This document shows, one piece after another, positions 26,318-35,053 of a stretch of DNA of 64,000 nucleotides (positions are counted from its first letter, which is position 1; every line of letters begins with the position of its first letter). The notes under the pieces were generated by a model that worked only from the letters and a program-made list of their open reading frames with translations, was not told where the DNA came from and ran no database searches. Source of the stretch: Burkholderiales bacterium (GTDB lineage: Bacteria > Pseudomonadota > Gammaproteobacteria > Burkholderiales > Burkholderiaceae_C); contig CANBTT010000010.1 of the NCBI GenBank assembly GCA_947372465.1, positions 1 through 64,000 of the forward strand, read 5' to 3'. Both the position numbers and the translations under genes were made by a program.

Positions 26318-28258
26318 ATGTCACTCAGTCACCCTGCACTTTCGACATCTAAACAACTGGAACCCGTCGCCATTGAGCAAGAGCAGCACCTGGCTCGGGG
26401 AAGTCTACAGTCCCTGGCTTTGATGGCCATGGGTGTGGTATTTGGTGACATTGGGACAAGCCCCCTTTATGCCATCAAGATTTGTTTTGACCCCATCCAC
26501 GGCATTGAGATGAACGAGGTCTCCATTTTTGGCGCGATGTCACTCATTTTTTGGACCTTGACCTTGGTGGTCTCTGTCAAATACATGCTTTTTGTGATGA
26601 GAGCAGACAACCATGGCGAGGGCGGTATTTTGGCACTTTTGGCCTTGGCACTTAAAAACACAAAGACCAACTCCACAAAAGCAAAGATACTGATGGCACT
26701 GGGTGTCATTGGTGCGAGCCTCTTTTATGGTGAATCGGTGCTCACACCAGCGATCTCTATTCTCTCAGCGGTTGAAGGCATCACCGTTGCGTCGGAAAGC
26801 TTTTCTAAATACATCATTGCTTCAACGGTCTTGGTTGTTGTTCTTTTGTTCTTGTTGCAAGAAAAGGGCTCGGTCATTGTCAATAAAATGTTTGGCCCCG
26901 TGATGCTGCTTTGGTTCTTGGTCATTGCAGGCATGGGTGCGCACGAAATCATGGCCTACCCACAAATTTTATTGGCCATGAATCCACTTTATGCAATGGA
27001 TTTCATCGTGCAACACAAAGCCATGGCATTTGCAGCAAGTGGCTCGATCTTTTTGGTGATCACTGGGGTAGAAGTCTTGTATGCGGACATGGGTCATTTT
27101 GGCATCCAACCGATACGCTATGCATGGTATGCCTTTGTCATGCCAAGCCTGGTGCTCAACTACTTTGGCCAAGGGGCCATGTTGATCAATCACCCGGAGA
27201 ACATTGGCAATCCCTTCTTTTCAATGGCCCCTGAAAACTGGGTCTTTTGCTTGGTTTTGTTCTCGGTCGTGGCCACCATGATCGCCTCTCAGGCCTGCAT
27301 CTCAGGCGCCTTCTCCATGACCAGTCAAGGCATCATGTTGGGCTTCATTCCCAGAATGAAACTTGTGCACACCTCTGAGAAAAAAATTGCACGCATTTAT
27401 GTGCCCTTCATCAATTGGGTGCTGTGCCTGGCTGTCATCTTATCGATCCTGGGGTTTCAACGCTCAGAACACTTGGCCTTTGCTTATGGCATGGCCGTGT
27501 CGATCACCATGCTGATGACAAGCTTGCTTTTAGCCGTGGTCATGCGCGATGTATGGAAATGGCCCAAATGGGGGATTGCAAGCATCGTGTGCGCCTTCAT
27601 GGTGCTGGACTTGAGCTTGTTTTTGTCAAACACGGAAAAAATACTTGAAGGCGGGTGGTTCCCTTTGGCCATTGCTTGCGTCGTTTATTTGTTGACAATG
27701 ACTTGGTTCCAAGGACGCAATTTGCTCAGAGAAAAAACCATTGACCTAGGGGTGAACATTGAAGACTTCATGGCTAGCTTGTTAGCGCATCCGCCCCACC
27801 GGATCGAGGGAACGGCCATTTTCTTTACCTCGCACATCGATTTCGTGCCTCCCGCTTTTTTACACAACCTCAAACACAACCGAGTCTTGCATCAAAGAAT
27901 TCTTTTTTTAAAGGTCAGCGTTTGGGATGTTCCAAGAGTGGCCGATGCGCAAAGGATCAGCCTGCGCGAGATTCATGACAATGTGTTTCTTGTGCGAGCC
28001 ATCTTTGGTTTCAAAGAAACGCCTGATATTTCGCGTGTGATGGCCTTATTAAAAGAACAGCACGACCTCAGTTGCCCCTTGATGACGTGTTCCTTCTTCA
28101 TGGCCAGAGACTCTTTGGTGCCCAGGGAAATTCCACAAATGGCCATGTGGCGTGAGTCGATATTCATTTGGATGCTTCAAAATTCAACCCGGGCATCCGA
28201 CTTCTTCAAAATAGATTCGGGCAGGCTCATTGAGTTAGGAACCAAAATTGAACTGTAA
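26318..28258 (+). CDS. kup: Kup-type potassium transporter, second copy
   Basis: The 646-residue protein has the Kup signature VFGDIGTSPLYAIK (residues 42-55), about 12 membrane segments and a C-terminal soluble domain from near residue 485. Compared with the Kup at 4934-6826 it has a longer N-terminal tail and many substitutions, so it is a separate lineage. It imports K+ with H+ at the inner membrane. A 399-base leader region precedes it. It is convergent with a Bug gene, 23 bases away. Confidence 0.96.
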   Translation: MSLSHPALSTSKQLEPVAIEQEQHLARGSLQSLALMAMGVVFGDIGTSPLYAIKICFDPIHGIEMNEVSIFGAMSLIFWTLTLVVSVKYMLFVMRADNHGEGGILALLALALKNTKTNSTKAKILMALGVIGASLFYGESVLTPAISILSAVEGITVASESFSKYIIASTVLVVVLLFLLQEKGSVIVNKMFGPVMLLWFLVIAGMGAHEIMAYPQILLAMNPLYAMDFIVQHKAMAFAASGSIFLVITGVEVLYADMGHFGIQPIRYAWYAFVMPSLVLNYFGQGAMLINHPENIGNPFFSMAPENWVFCLVLFSVVATMIASQACISGAFSMTSQGIMLGFIPRMKLVHTSEKKIARIYVPFINWVLCLAVILSILGFQRSEHLAFAYGMAVSITMLMTSLLLAVVMRDVWKWPKWGIASIVCAFMVLDLSLFLSNTEKILEGGWFPLAIACVVYLLTMTWFQGRNLLREKTIDLGVNIEDFMASLLAHPPHRIEGTAIFFTSHIDFVPPAFLHNLKHNRVLHQRILFLKVSVWDVPRVADAQRISLREIHDNVFLVRAIFGFKETPDISRVMALLKEQHDLSCPLMTCSFFMARDSLVPREIPQMAMWRESIFIWMLQNSTRASDFFKIDSGRLIELGTKIEL

Positions 28259-28281
28259 TGAATGGCAGCGCGTCGCCACGT

Positions 28282-29256
28282 TCATTGCTGCGCCTTGATT
28301 TGGGCCTCATCAATGACTTTGGCGTATTTCTCAAACTGTGATTTGATGTAGAGAGAAAAATCCTTACTGTTTAAATATGAGGGGTAGAGTCCCGCCACAA
28401 AAAGCTTTTGCTGGGTCTCAGGCTCCTTCAAGGCCGCAGCAAAGTCCTCATTGAGTTTAGACACAATGTCTTTGGGCGTGCCGGTGGGAGCAGCCACACC
28501 AAACCAAGCAGCGGCCTCGTAATCTTTGTACCCAAGTTCATGAATGGATGGCACCCCTTTGAGGGCATCGAGTCGACCAAGCGTGGTCACGGCCAGTGCT
28601 CTTAGCTTTTGCCCCTCGATCATGGCCGAGACTTCAGACAAATTGGTCAATACGGCACTCACATGCCCGCCCATCACCGCATTCGCAGCCAGCAAGCCGC
28701 CAGAAAAAGGCACATAAGTCAGATCCAGTCCCACCATTTTTTTGAGCAACTCCCCGGCAATGTGCTGGGTAGAGGACGGGCCCACGGTCGAGTAGCTCAA
28801 GGCCCCAGGTTGGGCTTTTGCCGCATCAACAAACTCCTTGAAACTAGCATAAGGACTTTGCGAGCTCACCGCAAAAACTTGTGGAGAATAGGTCAGCAAA
28901 GCAATGGGCTCAAACGCCTTCAAACCGTCATAGGGCATGTTGGTGTTGAGTTTGGCATTGATCACCAAACTGTTGGCGATGATGAGCAATGTATAGCCAT
29001 CTTGAGGGGCTTTGGCAACCATCGCCCCGCCAATGATTGTCCCGCCCCCGGGTTTGTTCTCAACGATGACCGATTGCGACCATTTTTTGCTCAAGGTCTG
29101 CCCCATCACGCGCGCCAAGGTGTCCACAGATCCCCCGGCCGGGAAAGGGACCACAATTTTGACCGGTTTATTGGGAAAGGGCTCAGCACAAATGGCCTTC
29201 GTGGCCAAGACCAGGCTCAACCCAAGAAAAACACCCAAGCAATTGATCCATCTCAT
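28282..29256 (-). CDS. Bug/TctC-family solute-binding protein
   Basis: A 324-residue exported receptor: signal peptide ending near AICAEP, then FPNKPVKIVVPFPAGGSVD, VENKPGGGTIIG and a LTYVPFSGG loop where most relatives have H-I-P-Y-K-G. The change of Y-K to F-S in the loop that contacts the bound carboxylate may indicate a different ligand. It has no transporter partner nearby. Confidence 0.93.
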   Translation of the reverse strand: MRWINCLGVFLGLSLVLATKAICAEPFPNKPVKIVVPFPAGGSVDTLARVMGQTLSKKWSQSVIVENKPGGGTIIGGAMVAKAPQDGYTLLIIANSLVINAKLNTNMPYDGLKAFEPIALLTYSPQVFAVSSQSPYASFKEFVDAAKAQPGALSYSTVGPSSTQHIAGELLKKMVGLDLTYVPFSGGLLAANAVMGGHVSAVLTNLSEVSAMIEGQKLRALAVTTLGRLDALKGVPSIHELGYKDYEAAAWFGVAAPTGTPKDIVSKLNEDFAAALKEPETQQKLFVAGLYPSYLNSKDFSLYIKSQFEKYAKVIDEAQIKAQQ

Positions 29257-29330
29257 TCGAATCCCCCAGTGACTTTATCAAATCATTCTAGTTTTAGGGG
29301 GCTGAAATGCTTATAGGTGTTTGCCTTTAA

Positions 29331-29999
29331 CTACCAGCCCAGCTCAAGTCCATCGTGATTGAGAAACTTACCCGTGTCGCTGTGATCCAAAGACCCAATG
29401 GTTTTGAGCATATTGGAAACACTTTTTTTGGCGCTTAGAGGCGCTGCACTCGTGCCCATGTCGGTCTGAACCCAACCAGGACTCATGGCAACAAGAAGCA
29501 ATTCTTTGTGCTCTTTGGATGCGCTGTGGATGGCCATGTTCAAAGCGGCTTTGGATATTTTGTAGACCCAAGCTGCGCTGTCTTGGGTCAAGGAGATGCT
29601 GGCCATCACGCTGCTGATGCTGATCCACTTGCCATGAACGGGTGTCAAGTGCTTGGCCAGCGCTGGCAGCATTTGGACCACACACCCAACATTGGTGTGC
29701 ATCACCTCGTCAAACTGCGCAAAGGTCAAGGCGCTCGTTGCATCTGAGCGCGGGCCCAAAACACCCGCCACATGCAGCACACAATCAAAACGCTCAGCCT
29801 TGAGCGCGCTTAAAAAATGCTCTGTGCTTTTGGGCTTTGCCACATCCAGTTGCAAGGCTTTGGCTCCAAGGGCTTTTAGCCGATCTAGGCCCTCTTGGTC
29901 CCTAGACGTAGCAAACACGAGTGAGCCACTTGCGCACAACTGCCGAGCAAACTCCAAGCCAATGCCTCTTGAGGCGCCAATGATCAAAACTTTTTTCAT
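29331..29999 (-). CDS. Short-chain dehydrogenase/reductase (SDR)
   Basis: This 222-residue protein has the SDR cofactor motif IGASRGIG (7-14), an N-x-G segment replaced by VAGVLG, the catalytic Ser in SISSVM and Y-K-I-S-K in WVYKISKAAL. It is a short SDR similar to C-factor/CsgA-like proteins, NAD(P)-dependent with unknown carbonyl substrate. Its start overlaps the upstream GST stop codon by four bases (29996-29999), so the two are translationally coupled. Confidence 0.87.
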   Translation of the reverse strand: MKKVLIIGASRGIGLEFARQLCASGSLVFATSRDQEGLDRLKALGAKALQLDVAKPKSTEHFLSALKAERFDCVLHVAGVLGPRSDATSALTFAQFDEVMHTNVGCVVQMLPALAKHLTPVHGKWISISSVMASISLTQDSAAWVYKISKAALNMAIHSASKEHKELLLVAMSPGWVQTDMGTSAAPLSAKKSVSNMLKTIGSLDHSDTGKFLNHDGLELGW

Positions 30000-30697
30000 G
30001 GGACTGCGGGTTTTAATCGTTTGTTTTGGGGAAACAAGAAATCTTTGGCCGCGTCGTCCAGTTCAGCTTTGAAAGCATGTCGAGTTTTTAAGTCCTCGAC
30101 CTTTTTTGCGGCTGGGCGCGAATTGATTTCATCGAGCAAGCGCTTGATGTGCGGAAACTGAGCCCATGCATCCTCAAGTCCCAACACATAAGGAATCATT
30201 CGCGCCCAGCCCCAAAAGGCCATGTCAACGATGGAGTAGTCATCGCCCAAAAAATAATGGTGTGTTTTCAAATGATTTTCAACAATCGTCCAATGTCGAT
30301 TCGCTTCAAAATCATAGCGGTTGAGTGCATAGTCTTGCGGTTTGGGTGCGGCATGGCGAAAATGAACCGATTGTCCAGAAAAAGGTCCCACTCCACTGGC
30401 AATGAACATCAACCATGAATACATCTTCGCTCTTTGTGCAAGATTGCTTGCGGGTGGTAGGAATTGACCGTATTTTTCAGCCAAAAAAAGAAGGATCGCA
30501 TTGCTGTCAAAAACCACCACGCCATCGTCCACAATGGCGGGGACTTTGTTGTTGGGATTGATGGCCGTGAAGTCCTCCGCAAATTGCTCCCCCTTCCTTG
30601 TGTCTACCGGGTGGGGCACAAAGGGCACACCCAATTCCTCTAGCAAAAGGGCCACTTTCATCGGGTTGGGGGCTGCGTTGTAGTAAAAATCGATCAT
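29996..30697 (-). CDS. Glutathione S-transferase (YfcG/YghU-like)
   Basis: The 233-residue protein begins IDFYYNAAPNPMKV, typical of Nu-class GSTs of the YfcG/Ure2p type, in which a Thr/Asn near the N-terminus activates disulfide-reductase chemistry with glutathione. The cis-proline motif NKVPAIVDD and DSNAILLFLAEKYG follow, then an all-helical C-terminal domain with DYSIVDMAFWGW. It likely works in cytosolic glutathione-dependent redox or detoxification. The coupled SDR gene downstream could act on the same compound. Confidence 0.9.
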   Translation of the reverse strand: MIDFYYNAAPNPMKVALLLEELGVPFVPHPVDTRKGEQFAEDFTAINPNNKVPAIVDDGVVVFDSNAILLFLAEKYGQFLPPASNLAQRAKMYSWLMFIASGVGPFSGQSVHFRHAAPKPQDYALNRYDFEANRHWTIVENHLKTHHYFLGDDYSIVDMAFWGWARMIPYVLGLEDAWAQFPHIKRLLDEINSRPAAKKVEDLKTRHAFKAELDDAAKDFLFPQNKRLKPAVP

Positions 30698-30944
30698 GAA
30701 ACGGGCTCCAAAAGGTTCAAGTGTTTGAGCTCAAACGGCTCAGAAAAAATCATGACGCCATTCTAAAAAAAACTTCTCTGCCTTCAAATGCGAGGGTTTT
30801 GTAAAGATAGCGAAAAGATTTAAGGGTTAATGATAGGGCGACCAACAAAGAATAACAGCGTTTAACGACAACAAGCGCAAGCTTTATGGTTAGAATTCCT
30901 ATCATAAGAACAAAAATTTAACTCCATTGACCTGAAAGACCCCA

Positions 30945-31475
30945 ATGATTAAAACAAAATTACTTCTGACCAGCATCACTTTGGCCGTTTTGGCCTCTTG
31001 CTCAAGCACAAAACCCACACCACCCGCACCCCAAGCCGCGGTTGAGACCCCAGTTCAACCCAAGGCGGATCTTTCTGCAAAAGCACAAACAGCTGTGGCA
31101 AAAGTGGTGGTCAACCCCTTTGACGACCCAAGCTCACCGCTTTCTAAGAAGAGCGTCTTCTTTGATTATGACAAATACTCGATCAACCAAGCCGATGGCG
31201 TCATCGTCACCGCTCACGCAAAATACATGGCCGGCAACAAGGTTGCCAAAGTACGTCTCGAAGGCAATGCCGATGAGCGTGGCGGAAGAGAGTACAACTT
31301 GGCACTTGGACAAAAAAGAGCCGATGCAGTTAAAAAGGCACTTGAACTTGTAGGCGCATCAGAAGCCAACATCGAGGCGGTATCGTTTGGCAAAGAAAAG
31401 CCTGCTGACTTCAGCCACAACGAAGATGCATGGGCGAAGAACCGCCGCGTTGACATCAAATACACAGCGAGATAA
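30945..31475 (+). CDS. pal: Peptidoglycan-associated lipoprotein Pal
   Basis: The 176-residue protein has a lipoprotein signal peptide with lipobox LASC (acylated C19), a Pro/Ala-rich linker and a C-terminal OmpA-like domain: SVFFDYDKYSI, GNADERGGREYNLALGQKRA and the final KNRRVDIKY. This is the Pal layout. It anchors the outer membrane to peptidoglycan and works with TolB and TolQRA in envelope constriction. No tol genes are next to it in this window: the upstream neighbour is a divergent GST and a strong terminator follows. Confidence 0.94.
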   Translation: MIKTKLLLTSITLAVLASCSSTKPTPPAPQAAVETPVQPKADLSAKAQTAVAKVVVNPFDDPSSPLSKKSVFFDYDKYSINQADGVIVTAHAKYMAGNKVAKVRLEGNADERGGREYNLALGQKRADAVKKALELVGASEANIEAVSFGKEKPADFSHNEDAWAKNRRVDIKYTAR

Positions 31476-31509
31476 TCAAAAACCCTCTTGATTGGGGGCC
31501 TAAAAAAAG

Positions 31510-31542
31510 AAAGCCATGGTTCAATGAAGCATGGCTTTTTTT
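31510..31542 (+). terminator. Rho-independent terminator after pal
   Basis: AAAGCCATG (31510-31518) and CATGGCTTT (31530-31538) form a perfect nine-base stem with an 11-base loop, running into seven consecutive T from 31536. It starts 35 bases after the pal stop codon and is the clearest terminator in the window. Confidence 0.88.
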
Positions 31543-31588
31543 GTGGCCGCTCAGAAATTTGTCTCTGAGTGGCCCATCGATCATTCAA

Positions 31589-32572
31589 CTATTCGACTTT
31601 GATGTTGACGGTTTTAATCAGCTTGTTCCATGTTGCCAGATCAGATACCACTTGTGCAGCAAACTCCTCCGGTGTGTTGCCCACGGGTTCAATCGCGTCA
31701 GCCACCAACCTTTCTTGAAAGTCGTGTCTTTTGATGATGGAGATCACATCCGCATTGATTTTATGTACCACATCTCGGCTCATGCCGGGAGGGCCCATGA
31801 AACCATACCAAGCTTCAACTCGAAAGCCAGGAAGCGTCTCAGCAATGGCCGGTACATTTGGCAAAGCCTTGGAGCGAGATGCACTTGTGATGCCAATCGG
31901 CTTTAATTTGCCCCCCTTGATGAGCTGAATGGAGGCGGTGATGCCACCAAAAATCAGGGGCACATGTCCAGCCATGACATCGTTGATGCCTTGACCAAAA
32001 CCTTTGTAGGGAATGTGTGCAATGTTCACATCGGCCATGGACTTGACCATCTCCATGGACAAATGCTGTTGTCCGCCCGCCCCTGAGGAGGCATAGCTGA
32101 TTTTACCGGGCTGCTGCTTGCCCAGGGCAATCAACTCTTTGACAGTGTTGGCAGGAAAACTGCTGTTGGCCAACATCACAAAGGGGCCGGAGGCCACATT
32201 CACAATGGGCGTCAAATCTTTGACCGAATTGTAGGGTGCTGCATACAGGTTGGGGGCAATCGTGATGGATGCATCCGCGGCAAAGAGCAAGTTGTAGCCG
32301 TCTGGCGTTGATTTGGCAATGTAGTCGGTCCCAATCATGCCACTGGCACCTGTTTTGTTCTCAACAATCACCGACTGCTTCCACAGTGTGCTGAGTTCTT
32401 GGGACAAAATCCGACCATAAATGTCTGGCGTGCCTCCGGGTGGAAAGGTCACGATGACTTTGACGGGTTTATTGGGGTAGGACTGAGCTTGTGCAAGCAA
32501 CGGGGCTGAAACGATCAGCGCCAAGCTTGCGCCAAGGGCCAGCATTTTGCTTCTAAAAAAACGTCTATTCAT
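31589..32572 (-). CDS. Bug/TctC-family solute-binding protein
   Basis: The ATG at 32570-32572 begins a 327-residue receptor with a signal peptide (NRRFFRSKMLALGASLALIV, cut near AQA). Conserved parts are SYPNKPVKVIVTFPPGGTPD, VENKTGASGMIG and IAHIPYKGF. An in-frame ATG six codons upstream is less likely. It is convergent with pal across the terminator. The ligand is unknown and no permease is adjacent. Confidence 0.93.
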   Translation of the reverse strand: MNRRFFRSKMLALGASLALIVSAPLLAQAQSYPNKPVKVIVTFPPGGTPDIYGRILSQELSTLWKQSVIVENKTGASGMIGTDYIAKSTPDGYNLLFAADASITIAPNLYAAPYNSVKDLTPIVNVASGPFVMLANSSFPANTVKELIALGKQQPGKISYASSGAGGQQHLSMEMVKSMADVNIAHIPYKGFGQGINDVMAGHVPLIFGGITASIQLIKGGKLKPIGITSASRSKALPNVPAIAETLPGFRVEAWYGFMGPPGMSRDVVHKINADVISIIKRHDFQERLVADAIEPVGNTPEEFAAQVVSDLATWNKLIKTVNIKVE

Positions 32573-32826
32573 GGTGTTGATTCTATCCAAAATTTAAGGG
32601 GTTAAAGGCTTACAGCCAAAGCGCTTGAGCAAGCCAAGAATAAAAAAATAAATGAATGCTTCCTAGGTATGATTGATCTATGAAAGACATAAAAGCACGC
32701 TTCACCAAAGGTGGGCAAAGTCTGCAATTGAGCTTATTGGATTTACACCATGCTTTTGGTCAGCATTAACCCTAAAATCATTTTAGGTCAAGTTCGTTTG
32801 AACCTGCATTTGCAAGGGAATAGGGC

Positions 32827-33147
32827 ATGAAGGGACGCTATTGTGTGTATGTCATTGAGCTATCGAAAGATGTGCTTTATGAAAACAAGTTCAAAAAAGC
32901 CAATCCGGACTATGTCACAGGTCAACCCTGTGTCTATGTGGGCATGACGGGATTGGACCCGGACATCCGCTTTGACAAACACAAGGCCGGCATTCAATCC
33001 AACAAATATGCCCAAATCTATGGGCTCAGGTTGATGCCAGAGATCTATGAAAAATACAATCCCATGCCCTATGGAGATGCTCAATACATGGAAGTGGACA
33101 TGGCCATTCGACTCAAAGCGCTTGGCTTTGGTGTTTGGCAGGCCTGA
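32827..33147 (+). CDS. Small GIY-YIG-nuclease-like protein
   Basis: A 106-residue protein with an AGGG ribosome site. VYVI (7-10) and VYVGMT (36-41) resemble the GIY and YIG strands, followed by R48 in DIRFDKHKAG and a C-terminal helix with E89 in YMEVDMAIRL, the order of catalytic elements in GIY-YIG nucleases. The first two motifs are about 28 residues apart, wider than the usual 10 or so. The family is small, stand-alone and uncharacterised as far as I know. It follows a 254-base region without genes and precedes a convergent DksA/TraR-type gene. Confidence 0.72.
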   Translation: MKGRYCVYVIELSKDVLYENKFKKANPDYVTGQPCVYVGMTGLDPDIRFDKHKAGIQSNKYAQIYGLRLMPEIYEKYNPMPYGDAQYMEVDMAIRLKALGFGVWQA

Positions 33148-33176
33148 GGGTCAGGACCAAGATGCAGGCCCTCCTC

Positions 33177-33578
33177 TCAATGCTCCAGCCTGGATTGACA
33201 GTTTAAACAAAAGGGGGCCTCTGGGGCCACTTGCAAACGTCTTAACGCAATGGCCTCACCGCAATCAAGACACACCCCATAGATGCCCAATTCAATTCTT
33301 TTCAAAGCTTGGTCAATGGATTGCATCTCCTTTAATTCAAACTCTTGCTTGGCATAGATATCTTCCTTCAAGCTGATCTTTTGAGCATGCTCAAGCTCGG
33401 TTTGCTCGATGGCCAAGCTCTGTACAGTAAAAGCAGATTGTTCAGAATCGACTTCTTTGGCATCTGATGGGTGAAGCCTCTCGAGCATGGAAGCTCTCAT
33501 TTTAAGGAGTTGAACTTCTTGTTGGCGCAGATCAATTTCAGTCATTTTGTGCTTTCTGGATCTTGATGAGTTCATCAT
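33177..33578 (-). CDS. DksA/TraR-type C4 zinc-finger protein
   Basis: The 133-residue protein has an N-terminal helical region and a C-terminal zinc finger with Cys103, Cys106, Cys124 and Cys127 (CLDC and CLNC). The layout matches DksA/TraR family proteins, which insert a coiled coil into the RNA polymerase secondary channel, but the coiled-coil tip Asp-x-x-Asp-Ala of DksA is not obvious. It may be a stress or stringent-response modulator. The start is uncertain: an ATG at 33545 would give 122 residues. Confidence 0.82.
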   Translation of the reverse strand: MMNSSRSRKHKMTEIDLRQQEVQLLKMRASMLERLHPSDAKEVDSEQSAFTVQSLAIEQTELEHAQKISLKEDIYAKQEFELKEMQSIDQALKRIELGIYGVCLDCGEAIALRRLQVAPEAPFCLNCQSRLEH

Positions 33579-33735
33579 GTTTCAATCCCAGGGCGCTGGC
33601 CTTGACTTAAATCAACTGTCACCAAAGAAAAGACTAAAATGCAAGATGATTCATTCTTCTCGAGCGCTTTCAAAGCCGAAGGTTCAGCAACATTGTTGAA
33701 CCACTCCTTTTGTATCCAATAACAAAGAAATCACC

Positions 33736-34653
33736 ATGAGCACGTCAAGCACCGAGCAAAAAAAGACACTCTCACTCTTGGCATTTGCCACCCTCTTGCT
33801 GATCGCCTTTTTAATGGGTTCCAACCATGTGGCCGCGAGAATTGCCTTCAACAACGGTCTGGATGTTTCAACCGCGGTGGTCATTCGCAGTGTCTTTACT
33901 GCACTCGTTGTGAGCGGATTGATCTATTTTCAAAAGATTCCACTCGCCATCACAAGTCGACACTGGAAACTGTTACCCCTCATTGGCTTGGTGATTGGCG
34001 TTCAAAGTGCGGCGCTTTACACCTCCGTGGCAAGGCTGCCCGTCTCTTTGGCTTTGCTGACCTTCAACAGCTACCCCTTGTGGGCTGCATTATGGGCAAA
34101 AGTTCTGTATAAAAATGCGCCGGAAAAAATCGTTTTGCAATTGATGCCCCTCATGCTACTGGGATTGGGCTTGGCCCTGGACATCACCGGCACTGCCTCC
34201 GGCTTAGGGACCAAGGCACAGTGGCAAGTGATTGGTGTGGGCGTTGCTTGCGCCATGCTCGCCGCCGCTTGCTTTGGGCTGGCACTGGTGCTCATTCAAT
34301 TTGAAACCAAAGGGCTTGATGGCCGCGTGAGAACGGCCTCCACCATGTGGATTGTCACTTTGCTTGCATTTGTTGCAACGCAAAGCATGGGGGCGTTTCA
34401 ATGGCCCAATGCCATGCAAGGGTGGCTGGGCTTGCTGGGTCTGTGCATCTTTTATGCCAGTGGCATCACCATCATGTTCACCGTTTTGCCAAAGCTTGGC
34501 GTGGTCGGCAACTCAGCCATTTTGAATTTGGAACCCATCTTTGCATTGGTCATGGCATGGCTCATTTTGTCTCAATCCATCTCTGCGCTTCAGATCTTTG
34601 GCGCCTTCATCGTGGTTGGGGTCGTTATACGACTGGGTATGCGAAAAAACTAA
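33736..34653 (+). CDS. EamA/DMT-family inner-membrane transporter
   Basis: The 305-residue protein has ten predicted hydrophobic segments in two EamA repeats, with the typical GSNHVAARIAF opening and a second-half LEPIFALVMAWLIL motif. DMT transporters of this family export amino acids or other small metabolites, or import nucleotide sugars. Direction and substrate cannot be told. The ATG at 33736 opens a polar tail before the first helix. The next gene starts 12 bases after it, so they are probably cotranscribed. Confidence 0.9.
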   Translation: MSTSSTEQKKTLSLLAFATLLLIAFLMGSNHVAARIAFNNGLDVSTAVVIRSVFTALVVSGLIYFQKIPLAITSRHWKLLPLIGLVIGVQSAALYTSVARLPVSLALLTFNSYPLWAALWAKVLYKNAPEKIVLQLMPLMLLGLGLALDITGTASGLGTKAQWQVIGVGVACAMLAAACFGLALVLIQFETKGLDGRVRTASTMWIVTLLAFVATQSMGAFQWPNAMQGWLGLLGLCIFYASGITIMFTVLPKLGVVGNSAILNLEPIFALVMAWLILSQSISALQIFGAFIVVGVVIRLGMRKN

Positions 34654-34665
34654 AAGGACTCGACC

Positions 34666-35016
34666 TTGACGCCCCCTTGCAACGCCCTGCTCCACCCCAA
34701 ATGCTTGGGATGGGTTTTAAGCCTTTTGATGGCCTGCGCTTGCTCGGCACAAGATGCACAAAAATGCGCAACACAGGCCAACATCACCAAGGAGATCGCA
34801 GAACTCAAACAAAGAGGTCTCTCACGTGGGGAGATCAAGCAAAACTTGACAGAGATCATGAAACTCAAGAACCACTCTGCCGACACTCTCAATGAGTGGA
34901 TGCAAAACCTGGAGTGGCTTTATCAAAGAGAAAATGTGCGATTAAGTCCCTCGCAAGTTCAAGAGAAACGGCTCGATCAGTGCAGGCGTGAGCTGGGCAT
35001 CATTGACTGGAAATGA
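34666..35016 (+). CDS. Small secreted protein of unknown function
   Basis: A TTG start at 34666 with AGGA eight bases upstream gives 116 residues. I do not recognise it. A hydrophobic leader (residues 13-27) ends in ACSAQD, so the product is probably exported. The mature part is highly charged and helical, with just two Cys (KCATQ and DQCRREL), which could form one disulfide. It lies directly behind the DMT transporter gene. Confidence 0.65.
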   Translation: MTPPCNALLHPKCLGWVLSLLMACACSAQDAQKCATQANITKEIAELKQRGLSRGEIKQNLTEIMKLKNHSADTLNEWMQNLEWLYQRENVRLSPSQVQEKRLDQCRRELGIIDWK

Positions 35017-35053
35017 ATTGCAATTGAACCGCGATTGAACAGCATCAAACAAA

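Noticed and set aside
28609-29316. Plus-strand open frame of 235 codons opposite a Bug gene
   Set aside because: The minus-strand Bug protein is unmistakable. The plus frame has the Arg/His-rich composition typical of antisense shadows.
32680-32769. Small open frame of 29 codons upstream of the GIY-YIG-like gene
   Set aside because: No ribosome binding site and no known peptide; too short to support.
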